DNA of 64,000 bases from Phenylobacterium sp. (GTDB lineage Bacteria; Pseudomonadota; Alphaproteobacteria; Caulobacterales; Caulobacteraceae): contig NZ_JAHBYD010000001.1 of the NCBI RefSeq assembly GCF_019636135.1, forward strand, positions 186,001 to 250,000. Reading direction: 5' to 3'. A program made the position numbers and the translations under genes. Below, in pieces: positions 23,685 through 32,448 of the stretch. Position 1 is the stretch's first letter, and each line of letters starts with the position of its first letter. A model generated the notes under the pieces. It had not been told where the DNA came from. It did no database searches and was given only the letters and a program-made list of their open reading frames with translations.

Positions 23685-24332
23685 ATGCGCGGCGGAATTT
23701 CGGGCATCCTCGGCGCGGCGGTCTTGTCGCTGGCGGCCGTCGGCGCGGCGCAGGCGCAGGTGGCGCGCTCCACGCCCGGCCAGCCCGAGGCCCGCACGGC
23801 CGTCGAGCTGATGCCGGCCAAGGGCAAGCTCACCGTGACCAGCCCGGCCTTCAGGGACGGCGGCGACATCCCGTTCGCCAACACGCAGTACCGCGGCAAT
23901 CACTTCCCGGGCCTCGAGTGGACGAAGGGGCCCGCGGCGACCCGGTCGTACGCGATCATCATGCAGGACAGTTCCCTCCTGCTGCGCAACGCCCCGATCC
24001 TGCATTGGACGATGTTCAACATCCCGGCGACCGTGACCTCGCTGCCGGCCGACATGGCGCCCGACGCGAACCCAGCGGGCTCGGCCTACGGTCCGAACTA
24101 CATGGGCGCGGCCAAGCCGTACACCGGTCCGCGCACCCCGCCAGGGCCGAAGGACCACTACCACTTCGCCGTCTTCGCGCTCGACACCACCCTGCCGCCG
24201 GAGGCCGGCGCGAGCTACGAGGCGCTCGCCGCGGCGATGAAAGACCATATCCTGGCCAGCGGACAGGTCGTAGGTCTGGGCGAGAAGGACCCGGAGGCGC
24301 CGCCCCCGGCGCCGCGCCCCGCGGCCCAGTAG
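23685..24332 (+). CDS. YbhB/YbcL (PEBP) family secreted protein
   Basis: 215 residues from ATG 23685, after GAGAGGGAGGGAGAC. It has a signal peptide (to about AQAQV) and a phosphatidylethanolamine-binding-like fold: [53 protein letters not shown]. Family members are of uncertain function (Raf-kinase-inhibitor-like). The Pro-rich tail (PPPAPRP) is not part of the fold. It lies 10 nt before the sugar dehydrogenase gene, so the two are probably co-transcribed. Confidence 0.88.
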   Translation: MRGGISGILGAAVLSLAAVGAAQAQVARSTPGQPEARTAVELMPAKGKLTVTSPAFRDGGDIPFANTQYRGNHFPGLEWTKGPAATRSYAIIMQDSSLLLRNAPILHWTMFNIPATVTSLPADMAPDANPAGSAYGPNYMGAAKPYTGPRTPPGPKDHYHFAVFALDTTLPPEAGASYEALAAAMKDHILASGQVVGLGEKDPEAPPPAPRPAAQ

Positions 24333-24342
24333 GAGACCGACC

Positions 24343-25578
24343 ATGATCCCGATGCGCCCGGCCCTGATCGCCGCCGCGACCCTGGCCGCCGTCGCCGGCC
24401 CCGCCTGCGGCCAGGTGGAGACCCGCCCGCCGATCACGCCCTACCAGCCCGCCTTCGCCGGCCAGACCCGCGCGCCGGAACAGAAGCTGGGCGTGGCGTT
24501 CGAGCAGACCGTGGTGACGCCGGGCCTGCAGTACCCCTGGTCGCTGGCCTTCCTGCCGGACGGCCGGATGCTGGTGACCGAGCGGCGGGCGGGCAAGCTG
24601 CGCATCGTGGGCAAGGACGGCCGGCTGACCGAGGCCGCGGTCGAGGGCGTTCCCGCGGTCATGTCCGGCGGCCAGGGCGGCCTGCTGGACGTGGCGCTCG
24701 ACCCGGCCTTCAGGACCAGCCGGCTGGTCTACCTGAGCTATGCCGAGCCCAACGCCGACAACACCAACAACACCGCCGTCGCCCGCGGCAAGCTGGTGGA
24801 CGGGCCGACGCCGAGGCTGGAGGGGCTGACGGTGATCTACCGCCAGCGGCCCTCGCTGAACTCGCCGCTGCACTTCGGCTCGCGGCTGGTCTTCGCGCGC
24901 GACGGCAAGCTGTTCGTCACCCAGGGCGAGCGCTCGATCCCGGCCGGCCAGAAGCAGGCGCAGGACCTGGCCAGCGGCCTGGGCAAGATCGTGCGGATCA
25001 ACCCCGACGGCTCGATCCCCAAGGACAACCCCTTCGTCGGCAAGGAAGGCGCCCGGCCCGAGATCTGGAGCTACGGCAACCGCAACATCCAGGCGGCCGC
25101 GCTCCATCCGCAGACCGGCGAGCTCTGGGAGGTCGAGTACGGCCCGCAGGGCGGCGACGAGGTCAACGTGATCCGCAAGGGCCACGACTACGGCTGGCCC
25201 ACCATCAGCTACGGCGTGAACTACGGCCCCGCCAAGCAGCCGATCACGGGCGGCGAGACCCAGCGGCCGGGCATGGAGCAGCCGCTCTACTACTGGGACC
25301 CGGTGATCGCGCCGGCGGGCATGATCTTCTACACCGGCAAGCTGTTCCCGAAGTGGCAGGGCAGCATGCTGATCGCCGGCAAGCAGCCGCAGGGCCTGCC
25401 GGGCGGATTCATCACCCGCCTCACCTGGAAGGGTGAGAAGGTGGTCGGCGAGGAGCGGATCGACGTTCCCGGCGGCCCCTACAACTGGCGCGACATCCGC
25501 CAGGGGCCGGACGGCGCGGTCTACCTCCTGAAGGACGGCCCGGCCGGCGCCATCGTAAAGCTGACGCCAAAGGGGTGA
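24343..25578 (+). CDS. PQQ-dependent aldose/sorbosone-type dehydrogenase
   Basis: 411 residues with a signal peptide. The beta-propeller signature includes [54 protein letters not shown]-like [14 protein letters not shown], and [20 protein letters not shown]. These match soluble quinoprotein glucose/aldose dehydrogenases (YliI-like), which oxidise sugars to lactones in the periplasm with PQQ and calcium. PQQ synthesis genes are not in the window. The His of the PQQ site is probably the one in HFGSRL. Confidence 0.9.
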   Translation: MIPMRPALIAAATLAAVAGPACGQVETRPPITPYQPAFAGQTRAPEQKLGVAFEQTVVTPGLQYPWSLAFLPDGRMLVTERRAGKLRIVGKDGRLTEAAVEGVPAVMSGGQGGLLDVALDPAFRTSRLVYLSYAEPNADNTNNTAVARGKLVDGPTPRLEGLTVIYRQRPSLNSPLHFGSRLVFARDGKLFVTQGERSIPAGQKQAQDLASGLGKIVRINPDGSIPKDNPFVGKEGARPEIWSYGNRNIQAAALHPQTGELWEVEYGPQGGDEVNVIRKGHDYGWPTISYGVNYGPAKQPITGGETQRPGMEQPLYYWDPVIAPAGMIFYTGKLFPKWQGSMLIAGKQPQGLPGGFITRLTWKGEKVVGEERIDVPGGPYNWRDIRQGPDGAVYLLKDGPAGAIVKLTPKG

Positions 25579-25594
25579 ACGGGTAGAATTGCGG

Positions 25595-25611
25595 TTGCGA
25601 ATTAGTCGCAA
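25595..25611. promoter_or_regulatory. Fur-like dyad overlapping the start region of the siderophore-interacting gene
   Basis: TTGCGA-ATTAG-TCGCAA is a perfect 6-bp inverted repeat ending 9 nt before the GTG start at 25621. It resembles GC-adapted Fur operators. A repressor bound here would cover the ribosome-binding/transcription start area, suiting an iron-regulated gene. The identity of the regulator is inference. Confidence 0.5.
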
Positions 25612-25620
25612 CAACGTACC

Positions 25621-26526
25621 GTGGCCGGCAAGGCTGCGGACGCGACCCCTTATCGCCTGTTCGACCTGACGCTGGTGCGGCGCGCGGCGCTGACGCCCTG
25701 CCTCACGCGCTTCACCTTCACCGGCCCCGACATGGCGCGGATGACCACCATCGCGCCGGACCAGCGGATCAAGGTGTTCTTCCCGGACTCCCGGGGCCGG
25801 GCGGCGGACATCCCGCGGCGGCCCGACTGGTACGCGTGGTGGAAGGCGCAGCCGGAGGCGGACCGCTCGCCGATGCGGACCTACACCATCCGCGCGCTCC
25901 GGCCGGCCGCCGCCGAGGTGGACATCGACTTCGTGCTGCACGGCGAGACGGGGCCGGCGTCGCGCTGGGCCATGCGGGCGCAGCCGGGCGACGCGGTGCA
26001 GATCACCGCGCCGGATCGCGCCTTCGCCGGCGAGGCGGGCGGCTACGAGTGGAAGCCGCCGCGCGACGTGCGCGACGTCCTGCTGATCGCCGACGAGACG
26101 GCCCTGCCGGCGCTCTGCGGCATCCTCGAGGACCTGGCGGCGTGGCCGGCGCCGCCGACCGTGCAGGCGTTCATCGAGACGCCGGGGCCGGACGACCGGC
26201 TGCCGCTGCCGGCCTGGCCCCGCCTCAGCGCGACCTGGATGGACCGGGCGGGCTGGGCCGAGGACGAGCCGCCGATGGTCGCGGCCGCACGGCGCGCGCG
26301 CCTGCCGCAGCCGAACGCGGTGGGCCAGGCGCTGCCCGACGTCGACGTGGACGCGGGCATCCTGTGGGACCGCGCCGAGGCGCACCGGCACGGCTTCTAC
26401 GCCTGGGTGGCCGGCGAGGCGGGCTCGGTGCTCGCCATCCGCCAGCACCTGGTGAAGGACCGCGGCCTCGACCGCCGCACGCTGAACCTGATGGGCTACT
26501 GGCGCAAAGGCCGCGTGCTGGACTAG
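25621..26526 (+). CDS. siderophore-interacting protein (FAD-dependent ferric reductase family)
   Basis: 301 residues from a GTG at 25621. The order matches ViuB-like reductases: FAD-binding beta-barrel (CLTRFTFTGPDM, MRTYTIRALRP, VDIDFVLHGETGPASRWA) then the SIP domain (DVLLIADETALPALCGILE), ending LMGYWRKGR. They release iron from imported siderophores in the cytoplasm. There is no clear Shine-Dalgarno between the dyad at 25595-25611 and the GTG, so the message may be nearly leaderless. No siderophore biosynthesis or transport genes accompany it. Confidence 0.9.
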   Translation: MAGKAADATPYRLFDLTLVRRAALTPCLTRFTFTGPDMARMTTIAPDQRIKVFFPDSRGRAADIPRRPDWYAWWKAQPEADRSPMRTYTIRALRPAAAEVDIDFVLHGETGPASRWAMRAQPGDAVQITAPDRAFAGEAGGYEWKPPRDVRDVLLIADETALPALCGILEDLAAWPAPPTVQAFIETPGPDDRLPLPAWPRLSATWMDRAGWAEDEPPMVAAARRARLPQPNAVGQALPDVDVDAGILWDRAEAHRHGFYAWVAGEAGSVLAIRQHLVKDRGLDRRTLNLMGYWRKGRVLD

Positions 26527-26660
26527 GGCCGATCCTGGCCGCCCGCCCTGCGGGCCTTCTCCCTTGCGTGAGAAGAGCTTGCCCGGACTCGATCCGGGGT
26601 ATCGGCCACGGGCTGACAGAAGCGCTGACCTGTTGGCGCAGCCTGCGCCGCAGGCGCCCT

Positions 26661-26766
26661 GATTCTCACCACCAAGACCACGAAGACCACGAAGGGAGCC
26701 CGTTGGCGCTACGCTCAGCTCATCCGCGACGCCTTCGTGACCTTCGTGGTCTTGGTGGTGAGAATC
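26661..26766. repeat. long inverted repeat (35-bp arms, 36-nt loop) in the 26527-26877 gap
   Basis: The arms 26661-26695 and 26732-26766 match at 33 of 35 positions and contain the reiterated words CCAAGACCACGAAGACCACG. The 351-base gap between the siderophore-interacting gene and the aldehyde dehydrogenase stop holds nothing else that I can identify. It could form a very stable hairpin and separate two converging transcripts. It is related in word structure to the elements near 33.9 and 43.5 kb. Confidence 0.9.
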
Positions 26767-26877
26767 AAAACGGCGCTGCGGCGCGCTCGAAGCCGACAGG
26801 CCCGGGGCAGGCTCTTCTCCCTGATGGCAGAAAGACGACCGGATGACCGCTGTGCGGCCGTGGACCGTGGATCGTTC

Positions 26878-28308
26878 CTACGGCTTGAGCTGCGAGGCGA
26901 GGTATTTGCGGACGCCTTCGCCGTAGGGCGGCCTGAGCGCCTTCATCGGCCCGAGGTCCTTCTTGAGCTGCTTGTAGATCGCCTTGCGGTGGCTGAACTC
27001 GCGGAAGCCGTCGTGGCCGTGGTAGCTGCCCATGCCCGAGGGCCCGACGCCGCCGAACGGCAGGTCCTCCTGCGCCACGTGGAAGATCACGTCGTTGACG
27101 GTGACGCCGCCGGAGGTGGTGTGCTCCAGCACCTTCGCCTCTTCCGCCGGATCGGCGCCGAAGTAGTAGAGGCCGAGCGGCCGCTCGTGGGCGTTCACAT
27201 AGGCCAGCGCGTCGTCGAGGGTGCGGTAGGTCATCACCGGCAGGACGGGGCCGAAGATCTCCTCCTGCATCACCTTCATCTCGTCGGTGGGATTGAGGAT
27301 CAGCGTGGGCGGGATCTTGCGGTGCTCCTGCTGGCTGAAGTCCTCGCCCGCGGGGTTGATCTCGACCACCTCGGCGCCCTTGGCGCGGGCGTCGTCGACG
27401 TAGCCCTTGATGCGCTCGTAGTGCCGCTCGGCGATGACGGAGGTGTAGTCGGGGTTGTCCTTGACGGTCGGGAACATGGCGGCGACGGCGGCCGTCGCCT
27501 GCCCTACGAACTCGCCCACGCGGTCCTGCGGCGCCAGCACGTAGTCGGGCGCCAGGCAGATCTGGCCGGCGTTCAGGGTCTTGCCCGCCATGACGCGCGC
27601 GGCGGTGGTGGCCATGTCGGCCGAGCGGCCGACGATCACCGGGCTCTTGCCGCCCAACTCCAGGGTCAGGGGCACCAGGTTCTCGGCGGCGGCCTTCATC
27701 ACATGGCGCGCGATCGACGTGGCGCCGGTGAAGATCAGGTGGTCGAAGGCGAGGCCGGAGAAGGCGTGGCCGACGTCCGGTCCGCCTGTGAAGACCGCGA
27801 TCTCCTCCTCGTCGAAGGCCTCGGCGAACATCTTCGCCATCAGCTCGGAGGTGGCGGGCGTGAACTCGGACGGCTTGATCATGGCGCGGTTGCCGGCCGC
27901 CAGGATGCCCGCCAGCGGCGAGAAGGTCAGGTTCACCGGGAAGTTCCACGGGCTGATCACGCCGACCGTGCCCTTGGGCTGGAAGCGCACCTCGGCCTTG
28001 GCGCCGAACAGGCCCAGGATGGCCGGCGTCGGCTTCCGCTTCTCGGGCCTCATCCAGGCGCGCAGGTGGGCCTTGGCGTGCTTCAGCGGGCCGATGGAAC
28101 CGGCCACGTCGGTGATGCCGCTGACCTCGGGCGCGCGGGCGCCGAAGTCGGCGGTCAGCGCGCGGACGATGTCGGCCTCGTGCTTGACCAGCAGGCCGAT
28201 GCAGCGGTCCAGCCGGCCGATCCGCACCTCGGCGCCGGGCGCGCCGTCACGGATGTGCGCCGCCTTCTGCCGCCGCAGGACCTCGGACATGCGGGCCGCT
28301 TCGCTCAT
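26878..28308 (-). CDS. aldehyde dehydrogenase, coniferyl-aldehyde-dehydrogenase-like
   Basis: 476 residues. ALDH features: PWNFPVNLTFSPL (cofactor site), FTGATSIARHVM, ELGGKSPVIV with the general-base Glu, and the catalytic Cys in NAGQICLAPDY. The short N-terminus and the C-terminal FSHRKAIYKQ place it in the membrane-associated or coniferyl aldehyde dehydrogenase subfamily, which oxidises aromatic or medium-chain aldehydes with NAD. It is downstream of an aromatic-acid-type transporter gene on the same strand (70 nt gap), which supports an aromatic substrate (inference). Confidence 0.9.
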   Translation of the reverse strand: MSEAARMSEVLRRQKAAHIRDGAPGAEVRIGRLDRCIGLLVKHEADIVRALTADFGARAPEVSGITDVAGSIGPLKHAKAHLRAWMRPEKRKPTPAILGLFGAKAEVRFQPKGTVGVISPWNFPVNLTFSPLAGILAAGNRAMIKPSEFTPATSELMAKMFAEAFDEEEIAVFTGGPDVGHAFSGLAFDHLIFTGATSIARHVMKAAAENLVPLTLELGGKSPVIVGRSADMATTAARVMAGKTLNAGQICLAPDYVLAPQDRVGEFVGQATAAVAAMFPTVKDNPDYTSVIAERHYERIKGYVDDARAKGAEVVEINPAGEDFSQQEHRKIPPTLILNPTDEMKVMQEEIFGPVLPVMTYRTLDDALAYVNAHERPLGLYYFGADPAEEAKVLEHTTSGGVTVNDVIFHVAQEDLPFGGVGPSGMGSYHGHDGFREFSHRKAIYKQLKKDLGPMKALRPPYGEGVRKYLASQLKP

Positions 28309-28378
28309 CGCCGTATCCTCCCCGATATGGTGTGCATGCTGAGCGGGAAAGACGGTCGCCGTCTATGGTGTCGCGACG

Positions 28379-29587
28379 TCAGTGCTCGGCGGGGCCCGTC
28401 TTTGCGGCCCTCGCCAGGGCCAGCAGGATGACCGCGGCGGCGAGGCCGGCGGGGGCGATGGCGAGGAAGACCTGGCCGGGACTGGCGCCGGCGTTGCGCA
28501 GTTCGCCGGCGATCAGGGGCCCGAAGATCGAGCCCAGGCGCCCGACGCCGACGGCCGCACCGGCCCCGGCGGCCCGCAGGTGGGCGGGGTAGAGCGTCGG
28601 CGCCACGGCGTAGAGCGAGAACTGGGCGCCCATGACGAAGAAGCCGGCGGCGGCGCTGAGCGCGAAGATGGCGGCTGGCGCATCGGCGCCGGCCAGGGCG
28701 GCCATGGCCGCGGCGAGGCCGACGTAGGCGACGGCGAGCGGCCGGCGCCAGCCGAAGCGGTCGGTGATCGCGCCCACCAGCAGGCTGCCCACGACGCCCG
28801 CGATGTTGAAAGCCATGGCCGCGGCGAAGCCTTCGGACGGCGGGTGGCCCTTGTCGACGATCAGGGTCGGGAGCCAGTTCAGGGCGAGGTAGAGCACCAC
28901 GAGCGTCAGCATGAAGGCCGCCCAGACCAGCACGGTCGCTACGGCGCGGCCCTCGCCGAAGAGGGCGCGGGCGAGGCTCCTGTCGGCGGCTGCGTCGGGC
29001 TCGGGCCGGGTCTCGGGCAGCAGGAAGATCAGCAGCGGGATCAGCGCGAGCGGCGCGGCGCCGCCGGCGAGGAAGATGGCGCGCCACTCCAGTTCGGGCC
29101 CGGCCAGGCGGGCGATGAGGGCCGAGGTCGCGCCGCCCACCGGCATGCCGCAGAACATGGCCGCGACGGTGGCGGCGCGTCGTTCGGGGCGGCTGATCTC
29201 GACGGCGACGGCGATCAGGTTGGGCATGGCGCCGCCGAACCCCAGCCCGGTGGCGAAGCGGGCCAGCAGCAGGGTCTCGTACGAGCTGCTCCAGGCGGTC
29301 GCGAGCGAGAACAGGCCGAACGCGGCGACCGAGGCGATCAGCACCGGCTTGCGCCCCGTGCGGTCGGCGAGCCAGCCGCCCACGAAGGCGCCGACCACGA
29401 GGCCGATCATCGCGGCGCTGCCCGCCCAGCCCATCTGCGCGGGACCGAGGCCGAGCTCCGGCGTCATCGTCGGCGCGGCGACACCGAAGGCCTGGATATC
29501 GTAGCCCTCGACCGCCGCGATCAGGAAGCAGACGAGGACGACCAGTCCCGCACCCTTTCGCGCGGCGGCGCCTGCGGCCGATGTCAT
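28379..29587 (-). CDS. MFS transporter, aromatic acid:H+ symporter-like (AAHS)
   Basis: 402 residues from ATG 29587 (MTSAAGAAARKG); the longer frame upstream is not protein-like. It has 12 predicted membrane segments. AAVEGYDIQAFGVAAPTM at the first helix (the Asp of the DGxD-like motif), GGWLADRTGRKPVL between helices 2 and 3 and FLLPETRPE match the AAHS group carrying benzoate, vanillate and related acids. It probably imports an aromatic acid for the pathway that uses the neighbouring aldehyde dehydrogenase. Confidence 0.85.
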   Translation of the reverse strand: MTSAAGAAARKGAGLVVLVCFLIAAVEGYDIQAFGVAAPTMTPELGLGPAQMGWAGSAAMIGLVVGAFVGGWLADRTGRKPVLIASVAAFGLFSLATAWSSSYETLLLARFATGLGFGGAMPNLIAVAVEISRPERRAATVAAMFCGMPVGGATSALIARLAGPELEWRAIFLAGGAAPLALIPLLIFLLPETRPEPDAAADRSLARALFGEGRAVATVLVWAAFMLTLVVLYLALNWLPTLIVDKGHPPSEGFAAAMAFNIAGVVGSLLVGAITDRFGWRRPLAVAYVGLAAAMAALAGADAPAAIFALSAAAGFFVMGAQFSLYAVAPTLYPAHLRAAGAGAAVGVGRLGSIFGPLIAGELRNAGASPGQVFLAIAPAGLAAAVILLALARAAKTGPAEH

Positions 29588-29754
29588 GCTCCGTTCCCCC
29601 CGACTCTGCGGACCCGACCATGCGTCAGGCGCGGGCGCTTCGCCACGGGTTTGGACGCTCGCCGCCACACCCTCGCCGGAAACCCGGCCGAGCTTCACGC
29701 ATTCAGGGAACCGGCGTGTCGCCGACGAATGGGACGCTTCAAGGAGAGACGCAT

Positions 29755-30051
29755 ATGCGCAACCGACTGATCGCCGCGGCCGTGTTCGGCGTGACCGGCC
29801 TTTCGCTGGTGGCGGTGGCGCCGCCGGCCGAAGCGGCCAAGCGCGTGCTCGTCTGCAAGGACGTGAAGAAGAAGGCCAACAAGGGCACGGTCATCGGCGC
29901 GCTCGCCGGCGGCGTGCTGGGCAACCAGGTCGCGGGCCACGGCGCGCGCACCGAGGGCACGGTGATCGGCGCCGGTGTCGGCGCGGTCGCCGGCCACCAG
30001 ATCGCCAAGTCCAACGCCAAGAAGAAGCGCTGCCACTACGAATACCGGTGA
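29755..30051 (+). CDS. glycine-zipper (17-kDa-antigen-like) secreted protein
   Basis: 98 residues from ATG 29755, 9 nt after AAGGAGA. Signal peptide, cleavage near AEAAK. The mature part holds a Gly-zipper hairpin: KGTVIGALAGGVLGNQVAG and GTVIGAGVGAVAGHQIA, followed by a basic tail ending HYEYR. Such proteins insert in or span the outer membrane region; the function is unclear. There are two Cys residues (VCKDV and RCHYE), so a disulfide is possible. It is convergent with zwf. Confidence 0.85.
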   Translation: MRNRLIAAAVFGVTGLSLVAVAPPAEAAKRVLVCKDVKKKANKGTVIGALAGGVLGNQVAGHGARTEGTVIGAGVGAVAGHQIAKSNAKKKRCHYEYR

Positions 30052-30076
30052 CGTCGTCCCGCCAGCGGACGGAGGG

Positions 30077-31555
30077 TCAGTCGCTCCAGTCGCGGCCGAA
30101 GCGTTCGATGAGGGCGAAGGCGCCGGAGGGGCCCCAGCTCCCGGCGGCGTAGGGTTTGGGCGCGAGGCCGGCCTCGGTCCAGGCGTCGGCGACGCCGTCG
30201 ACCCAGCGCCAGGCCTCCTCCACCTCGTCGCGGCGGACGAAGAGGGTGGCGTCGCCGTGCAGGGCGTCCACGAGCAGGCGCTCGTAGGCGATGCGGCGGC
30301 GCGAGCCGGGGCCTTCGTAGGTCGACAGCAGCGAGAGCGACAGCGGCATCGACTGGAGCCGCATGCCGCCCTTGGTCAGCCCCGGCGCCTTGTTCATCAG
30401 CGTGAGCTTGATGTCCTCGTCCGGCTGCAGGTCGATGACCAGCTTGTTGGCCACGAGGTCGTCGGACGAGGCCTGGCCGAAGATCGAGTGCGGCACCGGC
30501 TTGAACTGGATGGCGATCTGGGTGCGCTTCTCGGGCATGCGCTTGCCGGTGCGCAGGAAGAAGGGCACGCCGGCCCAGCGCCAGTTGTCGATGTCGGCCC
30601 GTAGCGCCACGAAGGTCTCGGCGCCGCTCTTCTGGCCCCGCTCGCTCTCGTAGCTTGCGGCCTCCTTGCCCACGACGACGCCGGGCGTGTACTGGCCGCG
30701 CACCGACTTCTCGGCGGCGTCGGCGCGGCGGAAGCGGCGCAGGGACCGCAGCACCTTCACCTTCTCGTTGCGCACCGAGTCCGGCTCCATGTCGGCCGGC
30801 GGCTCCATGGCGACGAGGCAGAGGAGCTGCAGCATGTGGTTCTGCAGCATGTCGCGGAGCGCGCCGTACTCGTCGTAGTAGGGCCAGCGGGCGCCCACGC
30901 CCTCCGTCTCGGCCACCGTGATCTGCACGTGATCGATGGAGAGCGAGTTCCAGAGCGGCTCGAACAGGGTGTTGGCGAACCTGAGCGCGATCAGGTTCTG
31001 GACCGTCTCCTTGCCCAGGTAGTGGTCGATCCGGAACACCTGGCTCTCGTCGAAGACCTCCGACAGCGAGGCGTTGATGCCGCGCGAGGTCTCCAGGTCG
31101 CGGCCGATCGGCTTCTCCAGCACGATGCGGCTGCCCGGCGTGGCGAGCCCCGCCGCGCCCAGCGCGCAGGCCACCTTGATGTAGAGGCTGGGCGAGATCG
31201 CCAGGAAGAACAGCGGGGCCGTCGCGCCGTCGAGGGCGGGCGCGAGGGCGGCGACGCCCTCGGCGCTGGTGGCGTCGGCGTGGACGTAGTCGAGCCGCGC
31301 GGAGAACCGCGCCCAGACCGCCTCGTCGATCGTCTCGGCGCGCTCGTCCAGCGCCTCGCGGACCGTGTGCAGGAAGGCGTCCCGGCTGAGGTCGGCGCGG
31401 GCCGTCCCCATGATCCGGACGCCGGCCGGCAGGAAGCCGTCCGCGTCGAGGAAGTAGAGCGAGGGCAACAGCATCCGGCGCGAGAGGTCGCCGGTGGCGC
31501 CGAACAGAACGATCGCATCGGCCTGGGACGGGGCGGCCTTGGACGGGGCGGGCAT
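30077..31555 (-). CDS. zwf: glucose-6-phosphate 1-dehydrogenase
   Basis: 492 residues. The NADP site is IVLFGATGDLSRRMLLPSLY near residue 15; the substrate/active-site motif RIDHYLGKE holds the catalytic His. EKPIGRDLETS is the other conserved stretch. It opens the oxidative pentose phosphate and Entner-Doudoroff routes. The downstream pathway genes are not adjacent, and it stands alone, divergent from otsBA, with a 143-nt intergenic region that may hold both promoters. Confidence 0.97.
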   Translation of the reverse strand: MPAPSKAAPSQADAIVLFGATGDLSRRMLLPSLYFLDADGFLPAGVRIMGTARADLSRDAFLHTVREALDERAETIDEAVWARFSARLDYVHADATSAEGVAALAPALDGATAPLFFLAISPSLYIKVACALGAAGLATPGSRIVLEKPIGRDLETSRGINASLSEVFDESQVFRIDHYLGKETVQNLIALRFANTLFEPLWNSLSIDHVQITVAETEGVGARWPYYDEYGALRDMLQNHMLQLLCLVAMEPPADMEPDSVRNEKVKVLRSLRRFRRADAAEKSVRGQYTPGVVVGKEAASYESERGQKSGAETFVALRADIDNWRWAGVPFFLRTGKRMPEKRTQIAIQFKPVPHSIFGQASSDDLVANKLVIDLQPDEDIKLTLMNKAPGLTKGGMRLQSMPLSLSLLSTYEGPGSRRRIAYERLLVDALHGDATLFVRRDEVEEAWRWVDGVADAWTEAGLAPKPYAAGSWGPSGAFALIERFGRDWSD

Positions 31556-31698
31556 CGCGGCTCCTTGACCCTGCGGGAACGCCGGAAGAAGCGCGCGGGC
31601 TGCGCCGGGTCAAGCGTTCCTGCGGCGCTTTCACAAATCAGCGAGGCCGGATCGTTTGCTGCGCCGCAGCGTTGTGCATCGGGACGGGTGGGAGAGTG

Positions 31699-32448
31699 AT
31701 GTCGCTTGAGTCGCCAATGCTGAGCCTGCCCGCGCCGAAGCCGCTTCGGTTCGCGGACTCGGCGCTTTTCCTCGATCTGGACGGCACGCTGGCCCCCATC
31801 GCCGCGCGGCCGCAGGACGTGCGTCCGGACGGCCGGCTCACCCGCCTGCTGGAACGCCTGCACGAGAGCCTGGGCGGCCGCCTGGCCGTGGTCAGCGGCC
31901 GGACCCTCGCCGACATCGACCGCATCCTGGAAGGCCGCGTGACGTGCGCCGCCGCCGTCCACGGGCTGGTCCGCCGGGACTGCGACGGCGCGCTGCACGA
32001 GACCGCCGCGCATCCGGGCCTGGCGCGCGCCGCCGAAGCGCTCGGCGCCTTCGTCGAAACCGATCCCGGCCTGCTGCTCGAAGACAAGGGGGCGAGCGTC
32101 GCCATCCACTTCCGCCTGGCCCGCGCCCGCGCCGGCGAGGCCCGACGCCTGGCGCAGAAGCTCGCCGCCGAGACCGGGCTCGTCCTCCAGGACGGCGACA
32201 TGGTCGAGGAGCTCCGCCCGCCCGGCCCGTCGAAGGGCGACTCCATCCGCGCGTTCATGGCGACGCCGCCCTTCCGCGGCGCCATCCCCATCTTCGCCGG
32301 CGACGACACCACCGACGAACACGGCTTCGCCGAGGTCGCGCGCCTGGGCGGCCACGGCGTGCTGGTCGGCCGTCCGCGCCGCACCGAGGCCCGCTACGGC
32401 CTGCGCAACGTCGAGGACGTGCTGGCCTGGCTGGAGGCGGCGAAGTAG
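31699..32448 (+). CDS. otsB: trehalose-6-phosphate phosphatase
   Basis: 249 residues from ATG 31699. HAD signature FLDLDGTLAPIA with the nucleophilic Asp, VVSGRTLADID, the Lys motif PSKGDSI, and FAGDDTTDEHGF for Mg2+. It dephosphorylates trehalose 6-phosphate. It precedes otsA with no gap (TAG then ATG at 32449), so the two are coupled. The otsB-before-otsA order is common in Proteobacteria. Confidence 0.95.
   Translation: MSLESPMLSLPAPKPLRFADSALFLDLDGTLAPIAARPQDVRPDGRLTRLLERLHESLGGRLAVVSGRTLADIDRILEGRVTCAAAVHGLVRRDCDGALHETAAHPGLARAAEALGAFVETDPGLLLEDKGASVAIHFRLARARAGEARRLAQKLAAETGLVLQDGDMVEELRPPGPSKGDSIRAFMATPPFRGAIPIFAGDDTTDEHGFAEVARLGGHGVLVGRPRRTEARYGLRNVEDVLAWLEAAK

Noticed and set aside
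24016..26448. 810-codon minus-strand frame opposite the sugar dehydrogenase and siderophore genes
   Set aside because: Arg/Gly/Asp-rich antisense composition, no recognised family, no start signal.
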